Assembly: GCF_014851395.1 (NCBI RefSeq)
Contig: NW_024041039.1
Span: 4,244,112-4,308,111, forward strand
Source: Micropterus salmoides
Lineage: Eukaryota > Chordata > Actinopteri > Centrarchiformes > Centrarchidae
Direction: 5' to 3'
Length of the DNA: 64,000 nt
Of the stretch, positions 21,236 to 31,809 are shown one piece after another. A model generated the notes under the pieces. The model saw only the letters and a program-made list of their open reading frames with translations, was not told where the DNA came from and searched no databases. The position numbers and the translations under genes were made by a program. Numbering within the stretch: the first letter of the stretch is position 1; each line of letters starts with the position of its first letter.

Positions 21236-22984
21236 CGGTGATCTGAGTTACTAAGCTGATCTCCATACCGGGGGCGCCAAGCAAAAGTTTTTCTTATCCA
21301 ATTACTCAATAAATCGATGGAATGATCTGTAGAATATTAGTAGATTACTAAAATAATCGATGGCTTCCGCCCTCTTGTGGGATGGAGGCCGACACATCCC
21401 TAGTTTGAAAAAGCAAACAGGAGTACTGGCGGCGAAGGCAAAACATATTTTAGCTAAAAAATCACTATAACTGTGGGCTATATTTAGCATATTTTCACCG
21501 CTTTATTACCTTTCCATCAGACAGCCCTTTCTAAAAGGGAACTGTAGCCTTTATTGCGCTCTCTTCAAAGACACCAGACAAAGAAACGGTAGTTTTAGAT
21601 CGCAGAGCACGGGAGTTGCTTTTCTACCGCTGCCTTGATCTGTTAGTTTTGTCATTGTGTGACTTTGGTGGTTTAACACATTAATTCACATCTTCTAGTC
21701 ACACAATTGAGGCGCCCTCGTGATCTGCAGGGTAAAATTACTGTTTTTGTCAAGGGAGTCTGGAATGGGACGCCTTTCTGTCACAATGGCTGCCTCAGTC
21801 CTTCAGCCGCATTCCCACGTCCCCCAGGGGCCCCCTGCATGCATTTCTATGAAGCTTTGCAATCATTGCCATTCTCCACCTGTCCACAAGATGCCCTCTG
21901 ACTTTCACCTGTGTCTCTCACCAGCCCCCAGAGAGCTGCCACATTGTCACTGTTGCTTTGTGCCTTTGCTTTCCAGCCTGAACTTGAACTTGATCTCTGC
22001 CTACCTGGCTCCACCTTTTCACCTGCCCTGTCCCTGTTAACCTGTCGATTCTCTGCAACTTCTGTTTGATCCCTTTGCTTGTAATCTTATGCATCGTTAT
22101 TTTACTAATAAAAACTACCTAGTTTTCTGCACAGGTTTCCTTTTTTTCTTTCTAGCTTGTATGCAGCCTGTAATAGTTTATGTTTAATAAAAAAAAATCA
22201 TTGTTTTAAAAGAAAATTGGAACGATAATGTAGTACTATAGTTGCAGCAGTTGCAGTAGGAAAGCGTGCAAATATAAACATAAGAATAAAGGTTATTGTT
22301 AAGGTGCAAACATAATATACAGTAACTCAATGTCAGAAATCTATTGTATCCTCAAAGTTAATAAATGTAATTATAAAGCCAAATAAAACAATAATTCACA
22401 ACTCTATAAAGTATAAACTGTGCATTTCTGTCTGTCTGGTGTCTCTCAGTTCAGGTCTTTCTCAGGTTGATATTACGTCGTCGATGCTGCGGTTTGTCCC
22501 ATTTATTTTCGTCACCTCATGATCACGTGTGATGACGTAACTCGCTGCATCTGCAAAACTGTCATCGCTGTCTGATGGGAGATTTATAATAATACGTGTG
22601 TTTGTGTGTGAGTTGTCAGTGTCACACGTCTTTGTCACACCTTGGGCTTCCTGTTTAAAATGACTTAAAACACGACCTGGAAGCTGCTGACATCAGGGGA
22701 GGGAAAGGTTGTTGTTGGAGGAGGAGAGGATCATGGGAAATGACCGCTGTGCCAATGATACAGACTTTAGTATTCGCTGGATGAAGGGAACCAGCTGCTG
22801 CTACACAAACATCTCCTTCTCCGTCCTCTCTATTTTTAAATGTCACCTCTCCCTCCCTCTCTCTCCTCTGTCTCTCTCAGAGTCTCTCGTCCTTCCCTGT
22901 CCTCTTCATGCAAACTCACGCCTCCTCTCTCTCTCTCTCTCTCTCCCCCACCTTCTTTCTCTGGCTGTCACCGCTCTCTCACTT
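21236..22984. other. Intergenic or intronic stretch before the first gap
   Basis: No exon is recognisable. A block at about 21900-22130 with a run of CACCTG-type words and ACTAATAAAAACTACC resembles the LTR-like text at 20640. A CT-rich tract at 22800-22984 runs into the N gap. Confidence 0.4.
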
Positions 22985-23484
22985 NNNNNNNNNNNNNNNN
23001 NNNNNNNNNNNNNNNNNNNNNNNNNNNNNNNNNNNNNNNNNNNNNNNNNNNNNNNNNNNNNNNNNNNNNNNNNNNNNNNNNNNNNNNNNNNNNNNNNNNN
23101 NNNNNNNNNNNNNNNNNNNNNNNNNNNNNNNNNNNNNNNNNNNNNNNNNNNNNNNNNNNNNNNNNNNNNNNNNNNNNNNNNNNNNNNNNNNNNNNNNNNN
23201 NNNNNNNNNNNNNNNNNNNNNNNNNNNNNNNNNNNNNNNNNNNNNNNNNNNNNNNNNNNNNNNNNNNNNNNNNNNNNNNNNNNNNNNNNNNNNNNNNNNN
23301 NNNNNNNNNNNNNNNNNNNNNNNNNNNNNNNNNNNNNNNNNNNNNNNNNNNNNNNNNNNNNNNNNNNNNNNNNNNNNNNNNNNNNNNNNNNNNNNNNNNN
23401 NNNNNNNNNNNNNNNNNNNNNNNNNNNNNNNNNNNNNNNNNNNNNNNNNNNNNNNNNNNNNNNNNNNNNNNNNNNNNNNNNNNN
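22985..23484. other. Assembly gap of exactly 500 N
   Basis: The length is exactly 500, the same as the second gap, so it is likely a placeholder of unknown true size. It begins inside a CT-rich low-complexity tract, a common cause of breaks. It could hide an upstream arhgap5 exon. Confidence 0.98.
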
Positions 23485-25351
23485 TGACAGCTGTCGTATT
23501 ACCTCAGGGCTTCGTCCTCTTCTCCTCCTTCCCGTCGTCATTTGCCCGTTGCAGTGAGTCAAAACAGGAAGTGATATGTATTTATTTTTCATCCTGTATC
23601 TCTGGTAACAGGGTGATCATTTCCTCTTTATTTTAAAAGCCATCATTACACAGTATTTTGAGAAAGCTGACACCTGACCTGCTGTGTGAAACAAGGGCTG
23701 CAACTTTGTTTTGCTGCAACAGAACTCAAACCGACGCGCTGTAGCTGGAGCTTCCCTCCTCTCCCGACAGGAATAACAGAGCAGAAAAATGGTTGTTTGA
23801 ACTGGACGTGTATTCTGTTCCAGCCCTGCTGCTCCATCAGAGAACACTCGGGCCTCTGTGCCCGCAGACAGACTGATGATAACCTCTGTTAGCTGTGATC
23901 AGAGAGGAGCTCTGTCCTCCTGCTCAGACACAAAGCTCAGCTGTGAGCCTCGCTGCTGCAACACAACTGCTCTTACAAGCTCTTTGATATCCTCCGAGAC
24001 TGAAGCATTGACCCCACGAAAATCCTGTTTGACTCATATCTGAACGGATCAACGTGATTATAGGATCCAGGTCTGAGAGTCAGCTGCTCGTGTTTAACAT
24101 GAAGGGGCTTGGCTTCGCTGTCCTTGAGTTGACAAAGCTTTTTGGTCTTTGGATGGATCTTTGGTCAGCGGTGTTTCAGTACACCTGCTGTTCTTGATGG
24201 CAAAGGTGGTTAAGAATAATCGCATGAAATGACTAAACGTTATGGAAATGTGTCCAGTAATAAACAGTTTATTGTTAAAAAGAAAGTCTGTAGAGATCAT
24301 GTCCGCTACATCTGCAGCAGTCAAGACATTTTCTGTGAAGCAGTTCGGCCGTTTGACGATCATATCAACAATAAAAGAGAGCATCTGTAATGGCTCTACC
24401 TATTTTAGATTTACTCATTTATTGGGCGATGGGACAAAATGTATTTAAAATTTTAATAAAAATCCCCATCAGCCTGCTGTGTTAATCCACTTTTAACCTC
24501 CAATTTAAAATTATAATTCCCTCCATTGTTTTTTCTGTGTGTTATAACCTTTGATCATCTGACGTCGGGCTCCTCAGTACCATCAGTCAGCTCTGTCTGC
24601 TCTCTACAAACTGCTGTGAAGTTGTGTTTTGGGACGGAGGCGGCTCACTGGGCTGAAAGAAATGATGAAAGTTATTTAGCTGGAAAATCATAGGGATATA
24701 AGTATAAATAGATTTTTAGTAGGTAATTTCTTATTGCACCATTTTAATCTACTCCATTCTCCCCTTAGTTTAGTGTTTACTCCCTACTCGAATCTGCTCG
24801 CCTTGCTTTCCCCCTTCAGTTCTCTTTTCCTTGCACTCACACACCTCCGGTCTCTTACCGCAGACATACCTGCTAGCCCGCTCTTCCTGTCTCTCTCTCC
24901 CTGTATGTGCCTCTGCTCTCCCTGACTTTCTTCATCAGCAGTACGTTGTTTTTTTTTAAAGTCGCCAAAAAAACACAGAACTCTTCTTTTGGATTTTTCC
25001 ACCCGTGATTCTGTTTTCACAGCAGCAGGTTCGCCGCATGTGGAGGCGGCTTGATAAAGACGTAGCCAATTGACATCTGCACTGGTGTGTTCACTGTCAC
25101 TTTACCTGGTCCGTGCTTGTAAAATATCCGCGTCTTGGTAATGGTAGAGTAATAGATTGCATCTGTCTGTGTGATTCTCTGCAAAATGCTAAAATGTGCC
25201 ACCAAATATACCTGGGCAGCCATTTACACACCTGGGAGGCCCGCCCAAGTAAAGTGTGTGTATATGTGGGAAACACTGCTATGTCCATGTTGTTGATTTA
25301 TTTTAAGAAGAGCTGCAGGCGTTGTATTTAATGTCATAGGAAGTTTGTGTA
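23485..25351. other. Stretch upstream of the first visible arhgap5 exon, no exon seen
   Basis: I looked for the preceding RhoGAP exon (an LYRVSG-type arginine-finger segment) on both strands and did not find it. The overlapping frames are short and without a recognisable family. Confidence 0.5.
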
Positions 25352-25698
25352 ATCTGGTATTAAATATAGATATAATGTAGGAACACATAGGCTAAAAGAA
25401 AATATTATAAAAAGAGAATGGTTTAGACGTTCTCTATGAAAATGGAATAAATACAGTAAATAGAGTCAGCAATGTGTTTGCACACACTGAGAAGGAATTT
25501 GATGAGCGTGGTTTTAAAGTTTTGAGAGTACATGAGTTCAGTGCACCGAGAGTTTGATCACATTATCCAGGCGCTCTGCCCGGGTGGAGCTGCTTTCTGT
25601 TTGTGATGCTGAGGATGAAACCAACTGTACGCTGTAGCGGAAGCTGCCGTGAAACAACAGATAAAAAGATTTAAAAATAATAATAACCTTGTGAATGT
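25352..25698 (+). repeat. Dispersed repeat family C, copy 1, next to an exon
   Basis: It is aligned by eye with 29223-29528. Shared blocks are GGTA(T/C)TAAATATAG, GTGTTTG(C/T)(A/G)CACA, GGTGGTTTTAAA-like text, GGGTGGAGCTGCTTT, CTGTTTGTGATGC then GAGGATGAAACCAA, GAAGCTGCC(G/A)TGAAACA and AATAACCTTGTG(A/G)ATGTG. A third partial match lies near 39908-39938. The copy ends about 40 bases before the 3' splice site at 25739. Confidence 0.75.
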
Positions 25699-25739
25699 GC
25701 TCCGGATGGTGGGAAATCAAGGTCTCTCTTTTTCTTCAG

Positions 25740-25871
25740 ATCACAACATCGACTTTGTGGCGATGGACGTGGCTGTGAACGCTGCTGCCGGGGCGCTGAA
25801 GGCTTTCTTTGCCGACCTGCCCGACCCGCTGATCCCCTACAGCCTGCACCCGGAGCTGGTGGAGGCTGCAA
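25740..25871 (+). CDS. arhgap5: p190-B RhoGAP, RhoGAP-domain exon (first visible)
   Basis: p190 RhoGAPs switch off Rho by stimulating GTP hydrolysis at the cortex and adhesion sites. This 132-base exon follows a pyrimidine-rich CTCTCTTTTTCTTCAG acceptor and ends before GTAAGAAT. Both junctions are phase 1. It encodes (D)HNIDFVAMDVAVNAAAGALK, then AFFADLPDPLIPYSLHPELV, then EAA. The LKAFFADLPDPL(I/L) block is a conserved core helix and loop of the RhoGAP fold, carrying a Lys that contacts the G protein. The close match to p190 proteins over VNAVAGALKAFFADLPDPL is strong. Assignment to ARHGAP5 rather than ARHGAP35 rests on the last exon. The arginine finger would be in the preceding exon, which is not visible. 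An apparent extension of the reading frame upstream is intron. Confidence 0.93.
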
Positions 25872-26809
25872 GTAAGAATAAACTCACAAGCATACACCGT
25901 CTTCATCGGGTCTGAGGAAACACATGAGCCAGGAATTACATATTATCAAACATTCTCCCTCAGACACCTTCAGGGCCCAGTAAAAAAAAAAAGACTTTTT
26001 TGTGAAATTACTAAAATGCACAAACGAGAGAAGGCGTCGGAGGAGACGGTATGTACGAGCCTTGAACCTGTCGGGGCAGAAAACAGACGAGCTGGAAATG
26101 CGGGTGGGGAAATGTGAATAAATGTATATAAATTATGTGTATAAATTGGCCTTAACAATGATCAACCGCCTATGTGGATGAAAAAGTTTGGGAACGAATC
26201 CTTCCTATACAAATGCTGTTTAAATAACTTGCTTTGAGGGATCGAATAGTCAGCATACAGGGTTCACTTTGGACAAATATTAATATTTTATATGCATGTT
26301 TCTGTTACCATTTGGGCATTTATAGCCTCCAGTTTATGTTCTGTAAAACCAGACCGAGCTGTGGCTCTGTAGCCTAAAGCTTGCTGCACACTAGATCATA
26401 ATTAGGCCAATTTTTGGGTCCGATTCTCCCTGCTGACAACTGCGCGGACGTTCCTGAGCCGAGACCTGTCAGAACCCCAAATGATCCACTTGTGTGAGAA
26501 GTTACAGACATAGTCTTAAGGTTGCCGACTAGATCAGAGGCTCCCCGAGTTTGATCATATTGAACATGTTTGAAATCTGGGAGCCTCTGGTCAGAAACCC
26601 GCAACAGCCAATGAGAGTCTAATTTCTTTCGCCATAGTTTCAAAATGAGCCGGATATAAATTAACATTAAAAACTTCTAACGTTGTGTTTCCGCCGCTGC
26701 TGTAAACTCGCGCGCTCACACGCTGACGCATCCGACTAGACACAACCACTTTTCTTTTGAGGTAATTACTAAGGGTTTGAACCGCGTTGAGTGTTTCCAC
26801 TGCCAGTGA

Positions 26810-27418
26810 GAACGCGATGAAGCTAGATGCTAAATTTGGAGTGCACAGGTATTAGAGCCTTTATGGTAAATGCAGTTAAAAGGAGCAGAGCGAGCTGACA
26901 GGCAGGGTCATTTTCTCTCTTTACAAAGTGTTACAGCATGAGAGGCCATTATATCTTAATTATACACAATACGAGCACAACGTGCAATATAATGTATCAA
27001 ATTGTGTCGGACTTTGTGAATGGAGGATATACACGTGTGACAAAGTCCGGTTTTCAAAATAAGGTGTTAAAACAATGTACACAGCATGGAAATAAGATTA
27101 ATTGGATTATATTCACAGAAAGTATAAAACGTATTGCATGTGTCCATTAAAAGTAAAATAAAATATCAGGGAAATTGGTTACAAAGGATTCTTTGATTAA
27201 TGGTTGCTGGAAAAACATCATCATCATCATCATTTATATTGTGTTTATGATCAAATTGTTTACTAGGGCCCAAAATTGTTAACAAGAGTGCAAAGTTCTC
27301 CATAGACCTAGCCTCTTTAATTTGCTTTAAAGTGCACCAAATTAATTAAATTAAAATGCACAAATCTTTCTTCCGGGGGGTCGACCCACCATAGTCTCAC
27401 AAAATCCTGTGTGAAGCG
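26810..27418 (+). repeat. Dispersed repeat family D, copy 1
   Basis: It shares with 62440-62865 the blocks GTGCAC(A)GGTATT-type text, GCCTTTATGGTAAAT, GCGAGCTGACAGGCAGG, GTCGGACT, CATTAAAAGTAAA, and CCACCATAGTCTC followed by a (A)ATACTGTGTGAA-type block. In the other copy this sequence lies between hAT-type termini. Here the termini are not recognisable, so this is a truncated copy. Confidence 0.65.
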
Positions 27419-28036
27419 TCCCCAGCGTGGCGTGTATGCGCTATAAAATGTATAAACCTGCTGATTCCTTCTTCTCAGCTTTGAGTTCATCTAGTTTGAT
27501 TCTCTTTGTTTATTTTTCTGTGCAAAACACAACAACAACAACAACACAGAAGGTCCACCGTGTTTGCTTCTGTCTGAAGTCATGTATGATCACCGCAAGT
27601 TTTCCGGAACCGCCGCTCTGACATCCTTTAGTTAAACCTGTTTGTTCTTAAACATTTTTTAAATCGGTTTAGATTTGCAAACATACTTTACTTACTTACT
27701 TTATAGTGCATTTAATTTACACACAGTAATTCGTATCAATCGTTTGTAAGTGTTCAAAACAGCTGCTCTGTGTTTTGAAACAGTCGGTAAATAGCGAAGC
27801 TGTCTGTTTCATTACTTTATATCCATGCAGTAAATATACAAAGGTCAAATAGATGGTAAGAAAAAGAGAAAATATTTGTTATGTTTGTTAATAATCACTG
27901 GCTTGTATCGATCAGTTAACCCTGTCAGACATGATCACGATAAGAGGTTTCTACTGTAACTACTGACACACACACAGGCGCACTTTTAACTTCTTGTTTG
28001 TTGAAACTTGTCTTCAATGCTGCAGAAATGTAGTTG

Positions 28037-28039
<3 letters not shown>

Positions 28040-28083
<44 letters not shown>
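28040..28083. repeat. (CA)n microsatellite in the arhgap5 intron
   Basis: About 22 uninterrupted AC units. Confidence 0.95.
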
Positions 28084-28086
<3 letters not shown>

Positions 28087-28745
28087 GCTTTCTGTCACAT
28101 CACACACTCTTAAGAGGATTTTTTTTTACAGCCTCAGGATGCTGTCAGACATCTACAGTCTGCTCTGTGTGTGTGTTCTCTGGTTGTATATTAGTGATGC
28201 TGAGTGCTGAAACCACCGACGACAGCAGATTAATGAGCCAAAAATACACACCTGCACACACAGCGAGAAATGTAAAAAGACATCACACGCACACACACAC
28301 ACACTTTAATGAGTTTCTGAGAGAAGAATTGGAGAGAGAGAGGGAGGGAGGAGGTGCCGGGTCTTCTCTGGAAAATTAGTCAAATATAGCAGAAACTTTT
28401 TTTCTCTCCTGTGATTTCTCTCTAATCACTAGATTGCAACTGTTTGACCTTTGACCTCCTCGCTGTCTGTTCCTCTTTGATAGGAAACGAGGACTCAGGC
28501 TTTAGTTCACAGATGAATGTTAATATCCAGATTTAGGTTGTTTGCTGGTTTATACCTGTGATGGTCTCACGTTCTGCCTTTACTTCTGTCATTCTAGTTT
28601 TCCTTCACAACCTTGTGTCTTTTAGTTTCTGTTGAAGTAAAATTTATGTATTTTTAAACTTTGGCCCCAGTTTTCACATATTTTGGTGTCAAAATGACCA
28701 GTAGGTACGAAAGTTTTTAGAATCGAGGGCAGTTCTCGCTCTGTG

Positions 28746-28939
28746 AAATCTAATGAGAGGCGAGATGTTGCAGGAAGACGACGGTGGAAACGTGAGTCGG
28801 AGTTGGAGAGAGGAGTTTGTTGTGTTGGAGGAACGTACTAGGAAATAAAGTTTTGATAGCAGCTCCGGTACGTACACAACAAACTCCTCCCTCATTTCCA
28901 CCGGCGTCTTCCTGCAACAACTCGCCTCTCATTAGATTT
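28746..28939. mobile_element. Fold-back MITE with 45-bp arms
   Basis: The left arm at 28746-28790 begins AAATCTAATGAGAGGCGAG and continues TTGCAGGAAGACG and GGTGGAAA. It is nearly the exact reverse complement of the right arm at 28895-28939, with few mismatches. The inner sequences (GGAGGAGTTTGTTGTGT) are also partly inverted. A lone arm of the same family lies at about 3241-3290. No coding capacity. Confidence 0.82.
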
Positions 28940-29222
28940 CAGACTTCAGCTGCCTCTCAAAGATCCTTCCCATGATGTTGTCCTGGTGTCCGGGTGGCAA
29001 AAAGAAGCGCTTCTTGCGGACGCCATCTTGGCAGCGCCTCACTCTGCTAAATCCAATAATGAGCAAAGAGGTGGAGCTGAGGCGGGCTGAAAGAAGCGTG
29101 GTTGCAAGCGTGTTTGTGGGATTGACTCGCTTTTGTAGCCAGTACTTACATCGGGGAAAGGCGTTGTTTTAAGTATCCGTAATGTCTCAATAATTTGCTT
29201 GTTTCCTGCAAAGAATTACATG

Positions 29223-29528
29223 GTTTGGTACTAAATATAGGAATAATATAGGAATTGGGGGAGGTTCTATTTTTTCCTGCCAGCAAGAAAAAATGAATTG
29301 AGAAAAAAGAAAGTCGGCAACGTGTTTGTGCACAATTTAAGGAGGGTGGTTTTAAACTTTGGGATTATGAGTAGGTGACGTCCTGCAGAGAGCGTTAAGA
29401 GCATATTATCTGGGTGGAGCTGCTTTTCCTGTTTGTGATGCAGAGGATGAAACCAAACTCTGCACTGTAGCTGAAGCTGCCATGAAACAGCAGATAAAAA
29501 AAGATGAAAAATAACCTTGTGGATGTGG
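29223..29528 (+). repeat. Dispersed repeat family C, copy 2
   Basis: See copy 1 at 25352. The match covers more than 300 bases with small indels and continues to AATAACCTTGTGGATGTGG. Both copies flank or occupy the same arhgap5 gene and lie in the same orientation. Confidence 0.75.
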
Positions 29529-29858
29529 GAAAACAATCCAGTTCTGATAGGAAGCAACCATTTGGGCCCGGAGAGACCTCTTATCTTTTTTTTTATCCAA
29601 TCTTTTCTTGAATTTTCTGTAATCTGTAAAGTTTTCTCTTTGAAATATTGAATAGTTTATCTTTTTTATGCTTTTACAAAGTATTGAAATAAAAACAATC
29701 TCATTCAGTTTAAAATATTTTGGTGTCTCTGACAGTATTTGGGTCTGTGGCATCGAACAGGTTAACACTCGTTGAACAGACTTTCAGTGACGTTTTGTTT
29801 TCCTAATTTAGTTTTGATGGTAGAAATCAAATCCTGAATCTTGCATTAATAAATCACA

Positions 29859-30377
29859 GATGCACTGATCAGTCGGCTGGGAACTGGAATAAGCAGTTTT
29901 TTAGCTTTATCGGCGGCGTCGAATATCCAATTTTCTGCTGGTCACATTTAACGCTACACCCATGCAGCGCTGTTACAGACACACACGCTAAAACATGTCG
30001 CAACGCTCGCAAGTTACAATTAAAATCAACGGAGCAGACAGATAGAGGGAGAGAGACAGGTGTGTCTGAAGGGAAAGGCAAAGCGATCAGATTAAAGTAG
30101 TTTGTGAGGAAACAATAAAAAAAAAGGTGCATAAATAAGTAGAAGTAAAATTTTGAGATAAGATATAAGCCACTAAATGCTAACCTGGAGCACTTTTTAG
30201 TTGTGAGATTTAGTTGAGATGTGTCTGAGTGAGAGAAGGTCCTGTAATCTAAGTTATAATCAATGTTTTATTATCAACATACAGCTGATGATGGCGAAAG
30301 AAAGAATTTTCCAGTAAAATATGTGTTTGCTGGCAGTTACAGTTCTTAGAAAGCAAGAAAATCGGTGCATCTCTAAG
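29859..30377. mobile_element. hAT-like non-autonomous element
   Basis: The left end is AGATGCACTGATCAGTCGGC and the right end reads AAAATCGGTGCATCTCTAAG. The inverted word AGATGCAC(T/C)GAT is typical of the fish hAT group whose ends contain GATGCACCGA. There is no transposase. The target duplication is not clean. Confidence 0.65.
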
Positions 30378-31809
30378 CAACATGATTTTATTGGTAGTTG
30401 AAATCAGTATTTTTATTTATATTTAAATTTTTCTACAGCAGCATCCTCTTTTCTCGGCGCTAAGCTCCATAAACCCATTGCATTGTGGGTCAGGCGGTAG
30501 GTTTTCCCATCAGACTGATGTGTGTGTATAAAATAAAAGGGGATTAAATTGTTATATTGGTCACATGATAAACTCTTTATTGTACTTAATGTTGAGAAAT
30601 GGCAGCAAGGATTAATGACCTTTGACCTCTCACAGCCATTAGACGGTGAAAGGCTCCCGCTGGCTCCTCGTTAAGGTGATTGATGGCGTGCAGGGGTAAT
30701 AAATCTGTGTACGGCTTTAAATGTGTGTCTAAAAATATATGAAAGGCTTTCCGCTGGTCCTGGAATGTCTGGAATATTCTCCAGGATATTCCAGGCGGTG
30801 TTAGAGTAGCTCTGTTGTGACAATGCAAAGATAAAAGCTCTTATTCCACTTTAAATATTTAACAGCAGACTGCAGCGTTTCAGCTCCAGCGAGCTTTCGC
30901 CGGCGGGAAGGTGATGTATCCCTTCGGGAGGATGAGGGATATCGAGGAAACTTCACAGACGGTTTACTTTTCAGGAACACGGCAGGATGTGTCTTCTGTT
31001 TGTTTGTTATTGTTTTACTGCCGCTGCTTATTCACGTCAACCAGCTTTCCACCGTCTCGGCAGCAGCGTCGTTTCTTGCTTCCAGCTGATGAAACATGAC
31101 ACTCTAATCACTAGTCGTGTATTTTAATTTGCGGTTTTATTTTCTTACACAACGTTTTATCTTGCAGGATCCTTGATGTTACTGACAACTAATCTGTTAG
31201 TCAAAAGAAGTTTGATAGGGAATTATTTAACTTGTTTCTTCGTGCATCTTCTGAGATATGAGGATCTGCTGCTTTTCTCATTATTGCTGCAAATTAAAAT
31301 ATCGTTTCAGAGGAAATAAGGAGTGTGAGCAATTCATTTGTCAGCTTTGTGACACTTTGGAGACTAAAACAGTAATCAACTCATCAAACGATAATCAACA
31401 GATTCTAAATAAAGCCAACCGCTGTGGAGCATTTAATCTCCAGTTTAGAAACATTTAAAATCAGATGAACTTTTCAGCTCAGCAGAGCAGGAAGAACAAA
31501 AACTGCGTCAGCTAATCACAGTTTTTTCCAAAGTCATGGAGCCTAAATGAGCAGGTTCTGGAAAGTACTTGATGACATTTACCTGATGGAGCTCTAATTA
31601 CAAACTGATTTAAATAGACAACATTTCAGTCCACACCTTCGTCAAGTCAAAATATTTAATAATAAGTAGTGGGCTGATAGCTGCTTTGTTGACAGGTGTG
31701 GTTAACATCAAACCCACTCAGGGCGACAAACGTCTCACAGTGATTCACCTTAATTAGCTGCACATGCATCCGGAAAACAGGAGAACACAGACAAAAGAGA
31801 GCCTGTGTT

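Noticed and set aside
20640..22130. Full LTR retrotransposon
   Set aside because: No reverse transcriptase, integrase, primer-binding site or paired LTRs were found; only LTR-like composition is present.
22709..23636. Long frames of 215-282 codons around 23 kb
   Set aside because: They are open only because they run through the 500-N gap.
25649..25739. In-frame 30-codon extension upstream of the arhgap5 exon
   Set aside because: It runs through a dispersed repeat and a pyrimidine tract ending in CAG; p190 proteins do not contain it, and the family match starts exactly at the acceptor.
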